From Nocardioides sp. TRM66260-LWL (GTDB lineage: Bacteria; Actinomycetota; Actinomycetes; Propionibacteriales; Nocardioidaceae): DNA of 64,000 nt. The stretch's first letter is position 1, and each line of letters begins with the position of its first letter. Of the stretch, positions 17,765-26,777 are shown one piece after another. The notes under the pieces are model-generated. The model was not told the DNA's origin and made no database searches. It was given only the letters and a program-made list of their open reading frames with translations. The position numbers and the translations under genes were made by a program. The stretch is from NCBI RefSeq assembly GCF_020075545.1, contig NZ_JAIQZK010000001.1, positions 310,001-374,000 on the forward strand, in the 5' to 3' direction.

Positions 17765-18322
17765 TTGATCAACGACATCCTCAGCGAGACCGACGCCAAG
17801 ATGAGCAAGTCGGTGGAGGCCACCCGCGAGGAGTTCGCGGCGATCCGCGCCGGCCGGGCCCACCCGAGCATGTTCAACAAGATCGTCGTCGACTACTACG
17901 GCTCGCCGACCCCGCTGCAGCAGCTCGCGTCCTTCACCGCCCCCGAGGCCCGGATCATCCTGATCCAGCCCTTCGACGTCGGTGCCATGGGCAACATCGA
18001 GCGCGCGATCCGCGACTCCGACCTCGGCATCAACCCCGCCAACGACGGCAAGGTGCTGCGCTGTGTGTTCCCCGAGCTCACCGAGGAGCGCCGCAAGGAG
18101 TTCATCAAGGTCGCGAAGGGCAAGGCCGAGGATGGCCGCGTCGCCGTCCGCAACCTGCGCCGCAGCGGCAAGCAGGGCCTGGAGAAGCTCGAGAAGGACG
18201 GCGAGGTCGGCCAGGACGACGTCACCGGCGCCGAGAAGCGGCTCGACGCGATGACCAAGAAGCACACCGACGCGATCGACGAGATGCTCAAGAGCAAGGA
18301 GGCGGAGCTGCTCGAGGTCTGA
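17765..18322 (+). CDS. frr: Ribosome-recycling factor
   Basis: 185 aa, exactly the family length when translated from the TTG at 17765. AGGAG at 17754-17758 lies 6 nt before this TTG and decides the start; an upstream in-frame extension from 17669 is unlike RRF. The sequence runs INDILSETDAKMSKSVEATR, then IRAGRAHPSMFNKIVVDYYG and ELTEERRKEFIKVAKGKAED. RRF splits post-termination ribosomes with EF-G. The TTG start may reduce translation relative to pyrH. Confidence 0.95.
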   Translation: MINDILSETDAKMSKSVEATREEFAAIRAGRAHPSMFNKIVVDYYGSPTPLQQLASFTAPEARIILIQPFDVGAMGNIERAIRDSDLGINPANDGKVLRCVFPELTEERRKEFIKVAKGKAEDGRVAVRNLRRSGKQGLEKLEKDGEVGQDDVTGAEKRLDAMTKKHTDAIDEMLKSKEAELLEV

Positions 18323-18346
18323 CCGCCTCGACCACCTCCCCTCCCG

Positions 18347-19216
18347 ATGACCGGGCAGACCACGGCGCCGCCGCAGAAGGACCACGGCCGGGCCGGACGC
18401 GACCTGCGGGCCGCGTTCGCGTCCGCTGCCGTCCTGCTGGTGTCGATCGCGGCGTCGCTGCTGTTCGCCAAGGCGCTGTTCATGCTGATCGTCGCCGCGG
18501 CGGTCGTCGGCGCGGTCTGGGAGCTGCACAAGGGCTTCTCGGCGAAGGGCATCGACCTGCCCGAGCAGCCGCTCATGGTCGGCGGCGTCGTCATGACGCT
18601 GGTGGCCTACCTGTGGGGTCCGCCGGCGCTGGTGACGGCGACGGCGGTCACCGCGCTGGCGATCATGCTGTGGCTGCTGCGCCGCGGCATCGACGGCTAC
18701 GTCATGAACGCCACCGCCTCGGTGTTCACGCTGGTCTACGTGCCGTTCCTGGGCTCGTTCGTCGCCCTGATGCTCTCCGAGGGCGGCCGCACCGGCGGCG
18801 GCCTGCGCGACGACGGCGTCGCCGGCATCATCGCGTTCATCCTGGTCACGATCGCCTCCGACATCGGCGGCTACGTCGCGGGCGTGCTGTTCGGACGCCA
18901 CCCGATGGCCCCGGTCATCTCGCCGAAGAAGTCCTGGGAGGGCTTCGCCGGCTCCGTCCTCGCCACCGTCGGCGCGGGCGTCGCGCTGGTCGTGTGGCTG
19001 CTCGACGGCGACTGGTGGGTGGGCGTGGCTCTCGGGCTCATCGCCGTGGTCATGGCGACGCTCGGCGACCTGTGCGAGTCGGTGATCAAGCGCGACCTCG
19101 GCATCAAGGACATGAGCCAGATCGTCCCGGGGCACGGTGGGCTGATGGACCGCCTCGACTCCCTGCTCGCGACGATCGCCCCGATCTGGCTCCTGCTGCA
19201 CTATGCCGTCTTCTGA
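18347..19216 (+). CDS. cdsA: Phosphatidate cytidylyltransferase
   Basis: 289 aa integral membrane protein with about eight hydrophobic segments. The CDS signature is intact near the C-terminus: SVIKRDLGIKDMSQIVPGHG then GLMDRLDS, with the metal-binding Asp residues. PKKSWEGFAGS is also conserved. The enzyme makes CDP-diacylglycerol from CTP and phosphatidic acid for all phospholipids. It begins 24 nt after frr, in the order known from mycobacteria. Confidence 0.95.
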   Translation: MTGQTTAPPQKDHGRAGRDLRAAFASAAVLLVSIAASLLFAKALFMLIVAAAVVGAVWELHKGFSAKGIDLPEQPLMVGGVVMTLVAYLWGPPALVTATAVTALAIMLWLLRRGIDGYVMNATASVFTLVYVPFLGSFVALMLSEGGRTGGGLRDDGVAGIIAFILVTIASDIGGYVAGVLFGRHPMAPVISPKKSWEGFAGSVLATVGAGVALVVWLLDGDWWVGVALGLIAVVMATLGDLCESVIKRDLGIKDMSQIVPGHGGLMDRLDSLLATIAPIWLLLHYAVF

Positions 19217-19250
19217 GCCGGCTCCCGACGCGCAGCCCGCGCGCCGCCAG

Positions 19251-19256
19251 TACGCT
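19251..19256 (+). promoter_or_regulatory. -10 hexamer, leaderless promoter
   Basis: TACGCT, 6 nt before the GTG at 19263. It decides the start of the next gene in favour of 19263 over an ATG at 19203 inside cdsA. Confidence 0.55.
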
Positions 19257-19262
19257 CAGGGG

Positions 19263-19646
19263 GTGGAGAGCGACCAGACCCGGGTGATGCCGGCCGTCCC
19301 GGGCGACGGCGGCCCGCGGGTCGGCACCCGCCGTCGTCAGGCGCGCTGGTGGCACCGCGACCACCCCGTCTTCACGCCCCTGGCCGGCTTCTTCGGCGGC
19401 ATGCTCTTCGTCATCGTCGTGCCGAGCCTCTACGCCGCGATCCTCTCGGCCCTCGTCAGCCAGGACGCCGTCACCTCGCTCTTCGCGTTCGTGCTGCTCG
19501 CCCTGGTCGTGCCGATCGGTCTGATCGCCGCCCCGAGCACCCGTCGGCTGGGTCGCTACCTCGCGCTGGGCATGGTCTCGACGCTGCTCGTCGTCGGCGT
19601 CGTCGCCGCCGGCGTCCTGTGGTTCCTGGTGAACCGCCAGACCTGA
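19263..19646 (+). CDS. Small membrane protein of unknown function
   Basis: 127 aa from the GTG at 19263. A charged N-terminus ([20 protein letters not shown], then [13 protein letters not shown]) precedes three predicted membrane helices ([20 protein letters not shown], then [20 protein letters not shown], then [20 protein letters not shown]). No known domain recognised. An upstream ATG at 19203 would overlap cdsA and add 20 residues unlike the rest. Its position between cdsA and rlmN is unassigned in the genomes I know. Confidence 0.6.
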   Translation: MESDQTRVMPAVPGDGGPRVGTRRRQARWWHRDHPVFTPLAGFFGGMLFVIVVPSLYAAILSALVSQDAVTSLFAFVLLALVVPIGLIAAPSTRRLGRYLALGMVSTLLVVGVVAAGVLWFLVNRQT

Positions 19647-19696
19647 CGCCCGCGCGGATGCTGCCCGCCGGCGCGGCCGGTGGGAGACTGGTCGCG

Positions 19697-20821
19697 ATGT
19701 CCGACGCACCCAAGCCCCTGCCCCTGGTCTTCGACCCGCCGAAGGGACGCGGCAAGCCGCCCGCCCACCTGGCCGATCTCGACCCGGCCGGACGCAAGGC
19801 GCTGCTCGAGGAGAACGGGCTCCCCGGCTTCCGGGCCCGACAGCTCTCGACGCACTACTTCGCGCGGCTGGCCGACGACCCCGAGCAGATGACCGACCTG
19901 CCGGCCGCCCAGCGTGCCGATCTCGTCTCGACCCTGCTGCCCGAGCTGATGACGCCCCTGCGCACGCTCGAGGCCGACAAGGGCACCACCCGCAAGACGC
20001 TGTGGCGGCTCTTCGACGGCTCGCTGGTCGAGTCGGTGCTGATGCGCTACCCCGACCGCGCCACGATCTGCGTCTCCAGCCAGGCCGGGTGCGGCATGGC
20101 CTGCCCGTTCTGCGCCACCGGCCAGGGCGGCCTGCAGCGCAACATGAGCACCGCCGAGATCGTCGAGCAGGTCGTCGCCGGAGCCCGCTCGCTGGCCCGC
20201 GGCGAGGTCCCGGGCGGGCCCGGCCGCGTCTCCAACGTCGTGTTCATGGGCATGGGCGAGCCGCTGGCCAACTACTCCGCCGTCATCGGCGCCGTGCGTC
20301 GGCTCACCGACCCCACGCCCGACGGCCTGGGCATGTCGGCCCGCGGCATCACGGTCTCGACGGTCGGCCTCGTCCCGCGCATCCGCCAGCTCGCCGAGGA
20401 GGGCGTCCCGGTCACCCTCGCGCTGAGCCTGCACGCGCCGGACGACGAGCTGCGCAACGAGCTCGTGCCGATCAACACCCGCTTCTCGGTCGCCGAGACC
20501 GTCGAGGCCGCCTGGGACTACGCCCGCCTGACCAAGCGCCGCGTCTCCATCGAGTACGCCATGATGCGCGGCATCAACGACCACGCCTGGCGCGCCGACC
20601 TGCTCGGCGACGTCCTGCGGTCCTACGGCGACTGGGGCTGGGTGCACGTCAACCTGATCCCGCTCAACCCGACGCCGGGCAGCAAGTGGACGGCGTCCGA
20701 CCCCGCCGACGAGCGCGAGTTCGTCCGACGGCTCGAGGCCAAGGGCATCCCGACGACCGTCCGCGACACCCGCGGCCGCGAGATCGACGGCGCCTGCGGC
20801 CAGCTGGCTGCGTCGGAGTAG
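19697..20821 (+). CDS. rlmN: 23S rRNA / tRNA adenine-C2 methyltransferase RlmN
   Basis: 374 aa radical-SAM enzyme. The iron-sulfur cluster motif CxxxCxxC is in [33 protein letters not shown] and [13 protein letters not shown] are typical; the mechanistic Cys near the end is in [14 protein letters not shown]. It methylates A2503 of 23S rRNA and A37 of some tRNAs. It follows cdsA and the small membrane gene, as in mycobacteria (Rv2880c). The -10 is unclear: GAGACT lies 7 nt before the ATG. Confidence 0.95.
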   Translation: MSDAPKPLPLVFDPPKGRGKPPAHLADLDPAGRKALLEENGLPGFRARQLSTHYFARLADDPEQMTDLPAAQRADLVSTLLPELMTPLRTLEADKGTTRKTLWRLFDGSLVESVLMRYPDRATICVSSQAGCGMACPFCATGQGGLQRNMSTAEIVEQVVAGARSLARGEVPGGPGRVSNVVFMGMGEPLANYSAVIGAVRRLTDPTPDGLGMSARGITVSTVGLVPRIRQLAEEGVPVTLALSLHAPDDELRNELVPINTRFSVAETVEAAWDYARLTKRRVSIEYAMMRGINDHAWRADLLGDVLRSYGDWGWVHVNLIPLNPTPGSKWTASDPADEREFVRRLEAKGIPTTVRDTRGREIDGACGQLAASE

Positions 20822-20922
20822 TCGCCGACGGTCACTCCCGGAGGGACGTGCGCCCGGACGTCGACCGGGCCGGGGATCCGGTCCATCCCGGTGATCACGG
20901 CGGCGGCCTGGGCGCGCCGGTC

Positions 20923-20928
20923 TACCGT
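20923..20928 (+). promoter_or_regulatory. -10 hexamer, leaderless promoter for GNAT gene
   Basis: TACCGT followed by 6 nt and the GTG at 20935. Confidence 0.55.
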
Positions 20929-20934
20929 CGCCGC

Positions 20935-21717
20935 GTGACCCTCGATGCCGCCCGCGTCCACGCCGCCGCGGCGGCCTGGACCCACGTGCCCGACGACGCC
21001 GTCGAGGTCGCGACGCCGGAGTACCGGCTGGTCTCCCACCCGGCGTGGAGCGGCGCCGGCGTGCAGCTGGTCTGGCTGGGTCCGCTGCGCCGCACCGTGC
21101 GGCAGGTGATCGACGAGGTGCGCGAGATCGCCCTCGGCTGGGGCGTCGCGGAGATGACCTGGTGGGCCAGGTCGGGACATCCGGCGGAGTTCGAGCGCGA
21201 CGTCCTGCTGCGCGGGGGAGCGGCCGTCGACCGGGTGCGGGTGCTGGCGGCCGACCCGCTCGACGCCCTGCGGGCCCTGCTCGCCGCCGGGGTGCCGGAC
21301 GACGTCGAGGTGCGCACCGTCGACTCCCGCGCCGAGCTGCGCGCGGCCACCGACGTCGGCGCCGAGGCGTTCGGCACCGAGCCGCTGGACGAGGACGAGC
21401 TCACCGACGCCCTGCGCGCGGACGCCGAGATGCCCGAGGCGTCCTGGTTCCTGGCCCGGCGGCGCGGCGTCGCGGTCGGCTCCGCCGGCGCCACCCGCGA
21501 CGGCGCGGTCGTGCGGCTGTGGGGCGCGGCCGTGCGTCCGGACGCCCGGGGCGCCGGCGTCCACCGGGCCCTGCTGGCGCACCGGCTCGCCGAGGCGACC
21601 TCCGTCGGCCTCGACCTCGCGCTGATCCGCACCCGCAGCGACGACGTCCGGGCCGCGGACCGTGCCGGGTTCGTCGAGCACGGCGTCGAGACCGCCTACC
21701 GGCTGCCGCTGCGATGA
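20935..21717 (+). CDS. GNAT-family N-acetyltransferase
   Basis: 260 aa. Residues 1-120 form a divergent region (VRQVIDEVREIALGWGVAEM, then TWWARSGHPAEFERDVLLRG), and residues about 125-260 are a GNAT domain with the acetyl-CoA loop AAVRPDARGAGVHRALLAHR and the later ALIRTRSDDVRAADRAGFVE. The two-part layout resembles tandem GNAT proteins whose first copy has decayed. The substrate is unknown. The start is chosen by the leaderless promoter; the frame is open much further upstream over rlmN. Confidence 0.75.
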   Translation: MTLDAARVHAAAAAWTHVPDDAVEVATPEYRLVSHPAWSGAGVQLVWLGPLRRTVRQVIDEVREIALGWGVAEMTWWARSGHPAEFERDVLLRGGAAVDRVRVLAADPLDALRALLAAGVPDDVEVRTVDSRAELRAATDVGAEAFGTEPLDEDELTDALRADAEMPEASWFLARRRGVAVGSAGATRDGAVVRLWGAAVRPDARGAGVHRALLAHRLAEATSVGLDLALIRTRSDDVRAADRAGFVEHGVETAYRLPLR

Positions 21718-21836
21718 GGTGAGCGCGACGCCGGGCAGGGCGGGCATGACGGGCGTCACGCCCGCGACCGCGCCGTCGCCACGCGACATTCACATGCCGG
21801 CCACCTGAGGCTCCGGGCTCGTTGCCGAGCCGCTCC

Positions 21837-21842
21837 TAGCGT
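21837..21842 (+). promoter_or_regulatory. -10 hexamer before the glycosyltransferase gene
   Basis: TAGCGT, 8 nt before the GTG at 21851. Confidence 0.45.
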
Positions 21843-21850
21843 GACGGCAC

Positions 21851-23026
21851 GTGAACCTGCACTCGCTGCCGCGCACCGGCGACCGCCTCCGGGTCCTCGT
21901 CGTCGCCGAGTCCTTCCTGCCCCAGGTCAACGGCGTCACCAACTCGGTGCGTCGCGTCCTCGACCACCTGGCCGCCGAGGGTCACGAGGCGCTGCTGGTG
22001 GCGCCGACCGGCCCGGAGACCTACGCGGGCTTCCGGGTCGTCCGGGCCCGGGGCGCGAACCTGCCGTTCTACAAGGACTTCCGCATCGGCCTGGAGACCC
22101 GCCGGCGCCTGCGCGCGACGATGATCGGGTTCGCCCCCGACGTCGTCCACGTCGCCTCGCCCGCCACCCTCGGCCACCAGGCCGTGCGGGCCGCCGAGGA
22201 GCTCGGCATCCCCACCGTCGCGATCTACCAGACCGACCTCGTCGGCTTCGCCGAGCGCTACGACATCCCCGGCGGCGTCCGGGCCATGGCGGCGCTGACC
22301 CGCCGCATCCACGCCCGCTGCGACCGCACGCTGGCTCCCTCGACGGCGAGCCTGCGCCAGCTCGAGGGGCTCGGCATCGACAACGTCGCGCTGTGGCCCC
22401 GTGGCGTCGACCTCGCCGGCTTCCACCCCGAGCGTCGCGACGACGACCTGCGTGCCGAGCTGCTCGGCGCGGACGGCCTGCGGGACGGCCGGCTGCTCGT
22501 CGGCTACGTCGGGCGCCTGGCCCCCGAGAAGGAGCTCGAGCTCCTGGCGTCGATCGACCGCGACCCGCGCTACCGGCTCGTGCTCGTCGGCGGCGGCCCG
22601 GAGGCGGAGCGACTGCGCACGGTGCTGCCGGACGCCGCGTTCCTCGGCGTGCTGCACGGCGAGGAGCTGGGCGCCGCGTACGCCTCGCTCGACGTGTTCG
22701 TCCACACCGGCCGGCACGAGACCTACTGCCAGTCGGCCCAGGAGGCGCTCGCCTCGGGCGTCCCGGTCGTCGCCCCGCGCGCCGGCGGACCGATCGACGT
22801 GGTCGCCGACCGCGTCGCCGGCCTCCTGTACGCGCCCGGCGACGCCGACGAGCTGGCGGCCCACGTCGACCGGCTGACCCGCGATCCGCTCCTGCGTCGT
22901 CGCATGGGCCTGGCCGCCCGGCGCAGCGTCGAGCAGCGCTCGTGGCACGCCGTCACCACCGCGCTGGTCGAGCACTACCGCGACGTCGCCGGTCCGGACG
23001 TCGCCGCGGTGCAGGCGGCCGGCTGA
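21851..23026 (+). CDS. Family GT4 glycosyltransferase, MgtA-like alpha-mannosyltransferase
   Basis: 391 aa. GT-B fold: N-terminal VLVVAESFLPQVNGVTNSVR (nucleotide-sugar/acceptor domain), HRRTLAPSTA-type middle, and C-terminal donor motif RHETYCQSAQEALASGVPVV, where the E-x7-E element is found. It closely resembles the GDP-mannose-dependent glycosyltransferases of actinobacteria (MgtA of corynebacteria and mycobacteria) that mannosylate glucuronosyl-diacylglycerol or PIMs. The donor and acceptor are inferred. It converges on the LOG-like gene with only 22 bp between stops. Confidence 0.75.
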   Translation: MNLHSLPRTGDRLRVLVVAESFLPQVNGVTNSVRRVLDHLAAEGHEALLVAPTGPETYAGFRVVRARGANLPFYKDFRIGLETRRRLRATMIGFAPDVVHVASPATLGHQAVRAAEELGIPTVAIYQTDLVGFAERYDIPGGVRAMAALTRRIHARCDRTLAPSTASLRQLEGLGIDNVALWPRGVDLAGFHPERRDDDLRAELLGADGLRDGRLLVGYVGRLAPEKELELLASIDRDPRYRLVLVGGGPEAERLRTVLPDAAFLGVLHGEELGAAYASLDVFVHTGRHETYCQSAQEALASGVPVVAPRAGGPIDVVADRVAGLLYAPGDADELAAHVDRLTRDPLLRRRMGLAARRSVEQRSWHAVTTALVEHYRDVAGPDVAAVQAAG

Positions 23027-23041
23027 TCCGGAGGCCCGACC

Positions 23042-23058
23042 CGCGGGCTCAGCCCGCG
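23042..23058. terminator. Short bidirectional hairpin between convergent genes
   Basis: Arms 23042-23049 and 23051-23058 are exact complements; the minimal loop must open. It overlaps the stop codon of the minus-strand gene, a compact shared end. Confidence 0.4.
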
Positions 23059-24011
23059 AGGACGGCCGCCGCCTCGTCGACGTCGTCGACCAGGTGCAGC
23101 CGCTCGGCCATCGCGCGCCCCTGGGCCAGGCGGCGCAGCAGCGGCCAGACCGGCAGCTCCTCGGTCCAGTGCCGCACGCCGACGAGCACCATCGGCGCCA
23201 CCTCGGCCTCCGCCGCGTAGTAGTTCTCGCAGGCGTCCTGGAAGACCTCCTGGACGGTGCCGGCCGCGCCGGGCAGGAAGACGATGCCGGCGTCGCAGAC
23301 CTCGAGCAGGATCGCCTCGCGGAGGGCGTTGCGCAGGTACTTCGCGATCGCCGAGGGGAACAGCGAGGGCGGCTCGTGGCCGTAGTGCCAGGTGGGGATG
23401 CCGAGGCCGTCGCGGCTCGAGGGCCAACGGGCGCACACCTCCTGCGCGGTCGTCAGCCAGGCGTCGATCGAGGGCCGGAACGACGGCACCGGCGCGAGCA
23501 GGGCCAGGGCCTCGTCCAGCGCGGTCGCGGCGTCGTCGAGGCCGGCCAGGCGGGCGCCCAGCGAGGCCGCCTCCATCGCCCCCGGGCCGCCGCCCGTCGC
23601 CACGACGTGGCGCGCCGCCAGCCGCAGGCCCAGCCGCGCGGCGTCGCGGTACGCCGGGGCGTCGCGGTCGACCGCGTGGCCGCCCATGACCCCCACGATC
23701 CCGCCGCCCGACGGCCCGCGCCGGCGCTCGGCGACCCAGCCCTCGAGCGCCTGGTCGATGGCGTGGTCGTGGAGCGCGCCGGCCAGGGCGGCCGCAGGGG
23801 TGCGCGGCTGCCGGGCCCAGGCGTAGGCGCGGGCGTCGAGCGTGTCGGCGTACGCGGGCGCGTCGTAGAGCTCGGCGGCGGTGTAGAGCCGCGTGCGGAC
23901 GACGTCGAGCGGCGCGGCCGCGAGCGCGCCGTCGAGTCGGGCCGCGGCGTCGGCGCGCGCCAGCCCGACGGTCGGCTCGAGGTGTCGGACGCGGCCTCGG
24001 GTGCGGGTCAT
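23049..24011 (-). CDS. LOG-family/TIGR00730-like Rossmann protein
   Basis: 320 aa from the ATG at 24011. The middle region shows GGIVGVMGGHAVDRDAPAYR, then ARHVVATGGGPGAMEAASLG and later DAGIVFLPGAAGTVQEVFQD. The PGGxGTxxE element of lysine-decarboxylase-like LOG proteins appears here as PGAAGTVQE. LOG proteins hydrolyse nucleoside monophosphates to free bases (cytokinin activation in plants), but this long divergent subgroup has no assigned reaction. CACAGT lies 6 nt before the start, a possible weak leaderless promoter. Confidence 0.65.
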   Translation of the reverse strand: MTRTRGRVRHLEPTVGLARADAAARLDGALAAAPLDVVRTRLYTAAELYDAPAYADTLDARAYAWARQPRTPAAALAGALHDHAIDQALEGWVAERRRGPSGGGIVGVMGGHAVDRDAPAYRDAARLGLRLAARHVVATGGGPGAMEAASLGARLAGLDDAATALDEALALLAPVPSFRPSIDAWLTTAQEVCARWPSSRDGLGIPTWHYGHEPPSLFPSAIAKYLRNALREAILLEVCDAGIVFLPGAAGTVQEVFQDACENYYAAEAEVAPMVLVGVRHWTEELPVWPLLRRLAQGRAMAERLHLVDDVDEAAAVLAG

Positions 24012-24052
24012 GCCCCCACTGTGCCGGGCCGCCGGTGCCGGACGGCGGAGGG

Positions 24053-25495
24053 TCAGGCGGCGGTGCCCGCCGCGGCCCCGACCTCGAGGGGCAGGAGGAG
24101 CTCGGCGGCGTTCTCCCACCGGTCGTCCAGGTGCACGACGACGCGTCCGAGGCGCTGGAGCAGGCTGCTGGCCACCCCGGCGCGCTGGCCGGTGCGGCAG
24201 TGCACCCACAGCTCGCCGGCCGGCAGCTCGTGCGCGCGGGTCTCGATCTCGTGCAGCGGCAGGTGGACGGCGCCCGGCAGGTGGCCGGCGTCGAACTCGG
24301 CGCGGTCGCGGACGTCGACGAGCACCGGCGTCGCGCTCGTGGCGTCCGCGAGGTCGAGCTGGAGCGCGTAGGTGCGCCAGTCGGCCCGACGGCACCGCGC
24401 CTCGAGGGTGACGGCGTCCGGCCGCCGCTCGTCGACGACGTGTGTGGTGACGGCGTCGATGCCGAGCTCGGCGAGCTGGTGCACGGCCTCGGCGAGGCGG
24501 TCGGGGGAGTCGGTGAGCAGCACCAGGTCGTCCTCGCAGGGGACGAGCCAGCCGACGTGCGCGGCCAGCCCGGCGCCGTGCTCGACGCTGATCGAGCCGG
24601 GCAGGTGGCCGGTGGCGAAGCGGCGGCGGTCGCGCAGGTCGATCACCCACGAGCCGCGCAGGACGGCGTCGGAGACCTCCGCGGCCGTGGCCGGACGGGC
24701 GGTGCGGACGGGGGCGCGTCCGGCCCCGGTGCGGTTGAGCGCGGCGACGGAGCGGCTGCGGTGCTGCTGGCGGGGGAGGGGGCCGGGGTCGGCGAGGAGG
24801 TCGTGCACGAAGGTCTCCCGGGACAGGCGGAGGGCGGGGTTGGCGCGCAGCTCGTCGGCGAGCGTGCCGTCGTCGCGACGGGCGGAGGGCTCGCCGACGC
24901 CGGCACATCGACGCCCGTCGGCCGCGGCGGGGAGGCGGGCGGCGCAGACGCTGCGAGGGCCGTGGGTGGGCAGCAGCCGGGTGGCCGGGTCGAGTCCGGC
25001 GAGCACGCGCAGGCCCGCCCACTGCATGCCGGCGAGGTCGCGGGCCGCGGCGGGCGAGGTCGGATCGGTGCGGCCGACCGTGCCGCGGAGCAGGGAGCCG
25101 CCGCTGAGCAGCGCGTCCGGGCCCCCCTCGGGGTCGCGGACGAGGAAGGCCTGGTGGTGACGCGTGTGTCCCGGGGTGGCCAGCACCTCGACCTCGAGGC
25201 GGCCGACCCGCAGGACGTCGCCGTCGCGCGTGCCGACCCGCTCGAAGGCCACGGACTCCTCGGCGGAGAGCAGGTAGTCGGCGCCGTGGCGGCGGGCCAG
25301 GGCGAGCGCGCCCGAGAGGTGATCGTGGTGGAGGTGGGTGTCGGCCACCACGGCGATCTCGACGCCGGCGACGCGCGCGGCGTGCTCGACCGCCCGCAGG
25401 TCGCGCGGCGGGTCGACCACCAGGGCCCGGCGACCGTCGTGGACGAGGTGACAGACGTTGTCGAGGTGCGCGACCTCGAGGGCGATGATCTCCAC
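24053..25495 (-). CDS. MBL-fold hydrolase with two rhodanese domains (CstB/persulfide-dioxygenase-like)
   Basis: 480 aa, GTG start at 25495. The metallo-beta-lactamase domain (1-240) has THLHHDHLSG (H54, H56, D58, H59), PGH at 110 and PTHG near 178. The usual second metal Asp is a Gly in LLSGGSLLRG, so metal content may be reduced to one iron as in ETHE1-type enzymes. A first rhodanese-like domain (about 275-345) lacks the active Cys (LLTDSPD at the loop). The second (about 385-470) keeps it in WVHCRTGQRA at C433. CstB-type fusions oxidise low-molecular-weight persulfides to thiosulfate. The function is inferred. The protein sits alone behind a palindromic operator. Confidence 0.8.
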   Translation of the reverse strand: MEIIALEVAHLDNVCHLVHDGRRALVVDPPRDLRAVEHAARVAGVEIAVVADTHLHHDHLSGALALARRHGADYLLSAEESVAFERVGTRDGDVLRVGRLEVEVLATPGHTRHHQAFLVRDPEGGPDALLSGGSLLRGTVGRTDPTSPAAARDLAGMQWAGLRVLAGLDPATRLLPTHGPRSVCAARLPAAADGRRCAGVGEPSARRDDGTLADELRANPALRLSRETFVHDLLADPGPLPRQQHRSRSVAALNRTGAGRAPVRTARPATAAEVSDAVLRGSWVIDLRDRRRFATGHLPGSISVEHGAGLAAHVGWLVPCEDDLVLLTDSPDRLAEAVHQLAELGIDAVTTHVVDERRPDAVTLEARCRRADWRTYALQLDLADATSATPVLVDVRDRAEFDAGHLPGAVHLPLHEIETRAHELPAGELWVHCRTGQRAGVASSLLQRLGRVVVHLDDRWENAAELLLPLEVGAAAGTAA

Positions 25496-25517
25496 GGCGC
25501 GTCCCCTTCGGTCGTTA

Positions 25518-25531
25518 AAGTCGATCGACTT
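25518..25531. promoter_or_regulatory. Perfect 14-bp palindrome at the MBL-rhodanese promoter
   Basis: AAGTCGATCGACTT is its own reverse complement and lies 22 bp before the GTG at 25495. On the minus strand a TATAAC -10 sits at about 25538-25543 just upstream, so the palindrome covers the transcription start, the usual place for a repressor. The local sequence is AT-rich compared with its surroundings. A sulfide- or persulfide-responsive repressor is a candidate. Confidence 0.6.
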
Positions 25532-25596
25532 GCAAGAGTTATAGCACGGGACGCCCCGTCCGGCACGGGGCGAGCGGGCCAGGATCGGGGAGGCGC

Positions 25597-25602
25597 TAGC
25601 CT
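25597..25602 (+). promoter_or_regulatory. -10 hexamer for the tsaB-rimI-tsaD operon
   Basis: TAGCCT, 7 nt before the GTG at 25610. Confidence 0.5.
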
Positions 25603-25609
25603 CGGCCGC

Positions 25610-26272
25610 GTGCTGCTCGCCCTCGACACCTCCTCGCCCCAGGTGAGCGTGGCCCTGCACGACGGCGTCGACGTGGTCGACGAGCGGGTCTCCGAGCAGC
25701 CGATGCGTCACGGCGAGCAGGTCATGCCGCTGGTCGACGCCGCGCTGCGCGCCTGCGACGCGCACCGGCACGACCTCACCGCGGTCGCCGTCGGCGTCGG
25801 CCCCGGACCGTTCACCGGCCTGCGGGTCGGGCTCGTCACGGCCCGCACGCTCGCCCATGTGCTGGACCTGCCGGTGTACGGCGTCTGCTCGCTCGACGTC
25901 CTGGCGCTCGAGGCCGTCGCGCAGCGCCTGCCGGGGCTGGACGCCGGGTTCGCCGCGGCCTCCGACGCCCGGCGCCGCGAGGTGCACCTGGCCACCTACG
26001 ACGCCGAGGGCCGCCGGGTCGACGGGCCGGTCGTGGGACGCGCCGACGCGCTCGCCGCCACGCTGCCCCCGGGACTGCCGGTCGTCGGGGAGGGGGCGCT
26101 GCTCTACCCCGACGCGCTGCGCGCCGCCGGTGAGCCGATGCCGCTGCGTCCCAGCGCCGGCTGGCTCGCGCGGGCCGTCGCCGGCGAGCTGGTCGAGCTC
26201 GGCGACCCCGAGCCTCTCTACCTGCGCCGCCCCGACGCCGAGACGCCCGGCGCGCGTAAGCCGGTGTCGTGA
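25610..26272 (+). CDS. tsaB: tRNA threonylcarbamoyladenosine biosynthesis protein TsaB
   Basis: 220 aa. ASKHA fold with [18 protein letters not shown] and [20 protein letters not shown]. TsaB is the partner of TsaD and TsaE in forming t6A37 in tRNAs. The GTG start follows the leaderless promoter. The stop overlaps the rimI start by 4 nt (GTGA), giving a tsaB-rimI-tsaD operon. Confidence 0.94.
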   Translation: MLLALDTSSPQVSVALHDGVDVVDERVSEQPMRHGEQVMPLVDAALRACDAHRHDLTAVAVGVGPGPFTGLRVGLVTARTLAHVLDLPVYGVCSLDVLALEAVAQRLPGLDAGFAAASDARRREVHLATYDAEGRRVDGPVVGRADALAATLPPGLPVVGEGALLYPDALRAAGEPMPLRPSAGWLARAVAGELVELGDPEPLYLRRPDAETPGARKPVS

Positions 26273-26763
26273 GCGCCGTGGCCGACGTCGGCGCCCTCGG
26301 CGTCGCCGTGCGGGAGGCGACCCCCGACGACCTCGACGCCGTCGTCGCCCTCGAGCGCGCCGGGCTCGGCGCCGACGCCTGGTCGCCCGCCCTGATCGCC
26401 GACGGGCTCGCGGGCGGGCTCCCGACCGTGCGGTACCTGGTGGCCGAGCGGGCCGGCCGGGTGGTGGGCCACGCGGTGGCCAGCCTGGTGGGCGACATCG
26501 CCGACCTGCAGCGCATCGCGACCGCCCCCGAGGCGCGTCGTCACGGCGTCGCCTCGGCCCTGCTGGCCGCGGTCGTCGAGGCCGGCCGGGCCGCGGGCGC
26601 CGACCGGCTGCTGCTGGAGGTGCGGGCGGACAACCGCGGGGCGCAGGCCTTCTACGCCGCGCGGGGCCTGGTGGAGGTCGACCGACGACCCCGCTACTAC
26701 GCCGACGGCGCGACCGCCGTCGTGATGCGGCTCGGCCTCGGCCGGGGCTGCGGAGGATCGTGA
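26269..26763 (+). CDS. rimI: Ribosomal protein S18 alanine N-acetyltransferase RimI
   Basis: 164 aa GNAT protein. The acetyl-CoA loop is in [20 protein letters not shown] and the C-terminal catalytic region is [20 protein letters not shown], then [17 protein letters not shown], where the Tyr-Tyr pair is typical of RimI. Between tsaB and tsaD the annotation is well supported. Substrates may be wider than S18 in actinobacteria. The ribosome binding site of the next gene lies in its last codons. Confidence 0.88.
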   Translation: MSAVADVGALGVAVREATPDDLDAVVALERAGLGADAWSPALIADGLAGGLPTVRYLVAERAGRVVGHAVASLVGDIADLQRIATAPEARRHGVASALLAAVVEAGRAAGADRLLLEVRADNRGAQAFYAARGLVEVDRRPRYYADGATAVVMRLGLGRGCGGS

Positions 26764-26777
26764 GGAGGGGGACGTCC

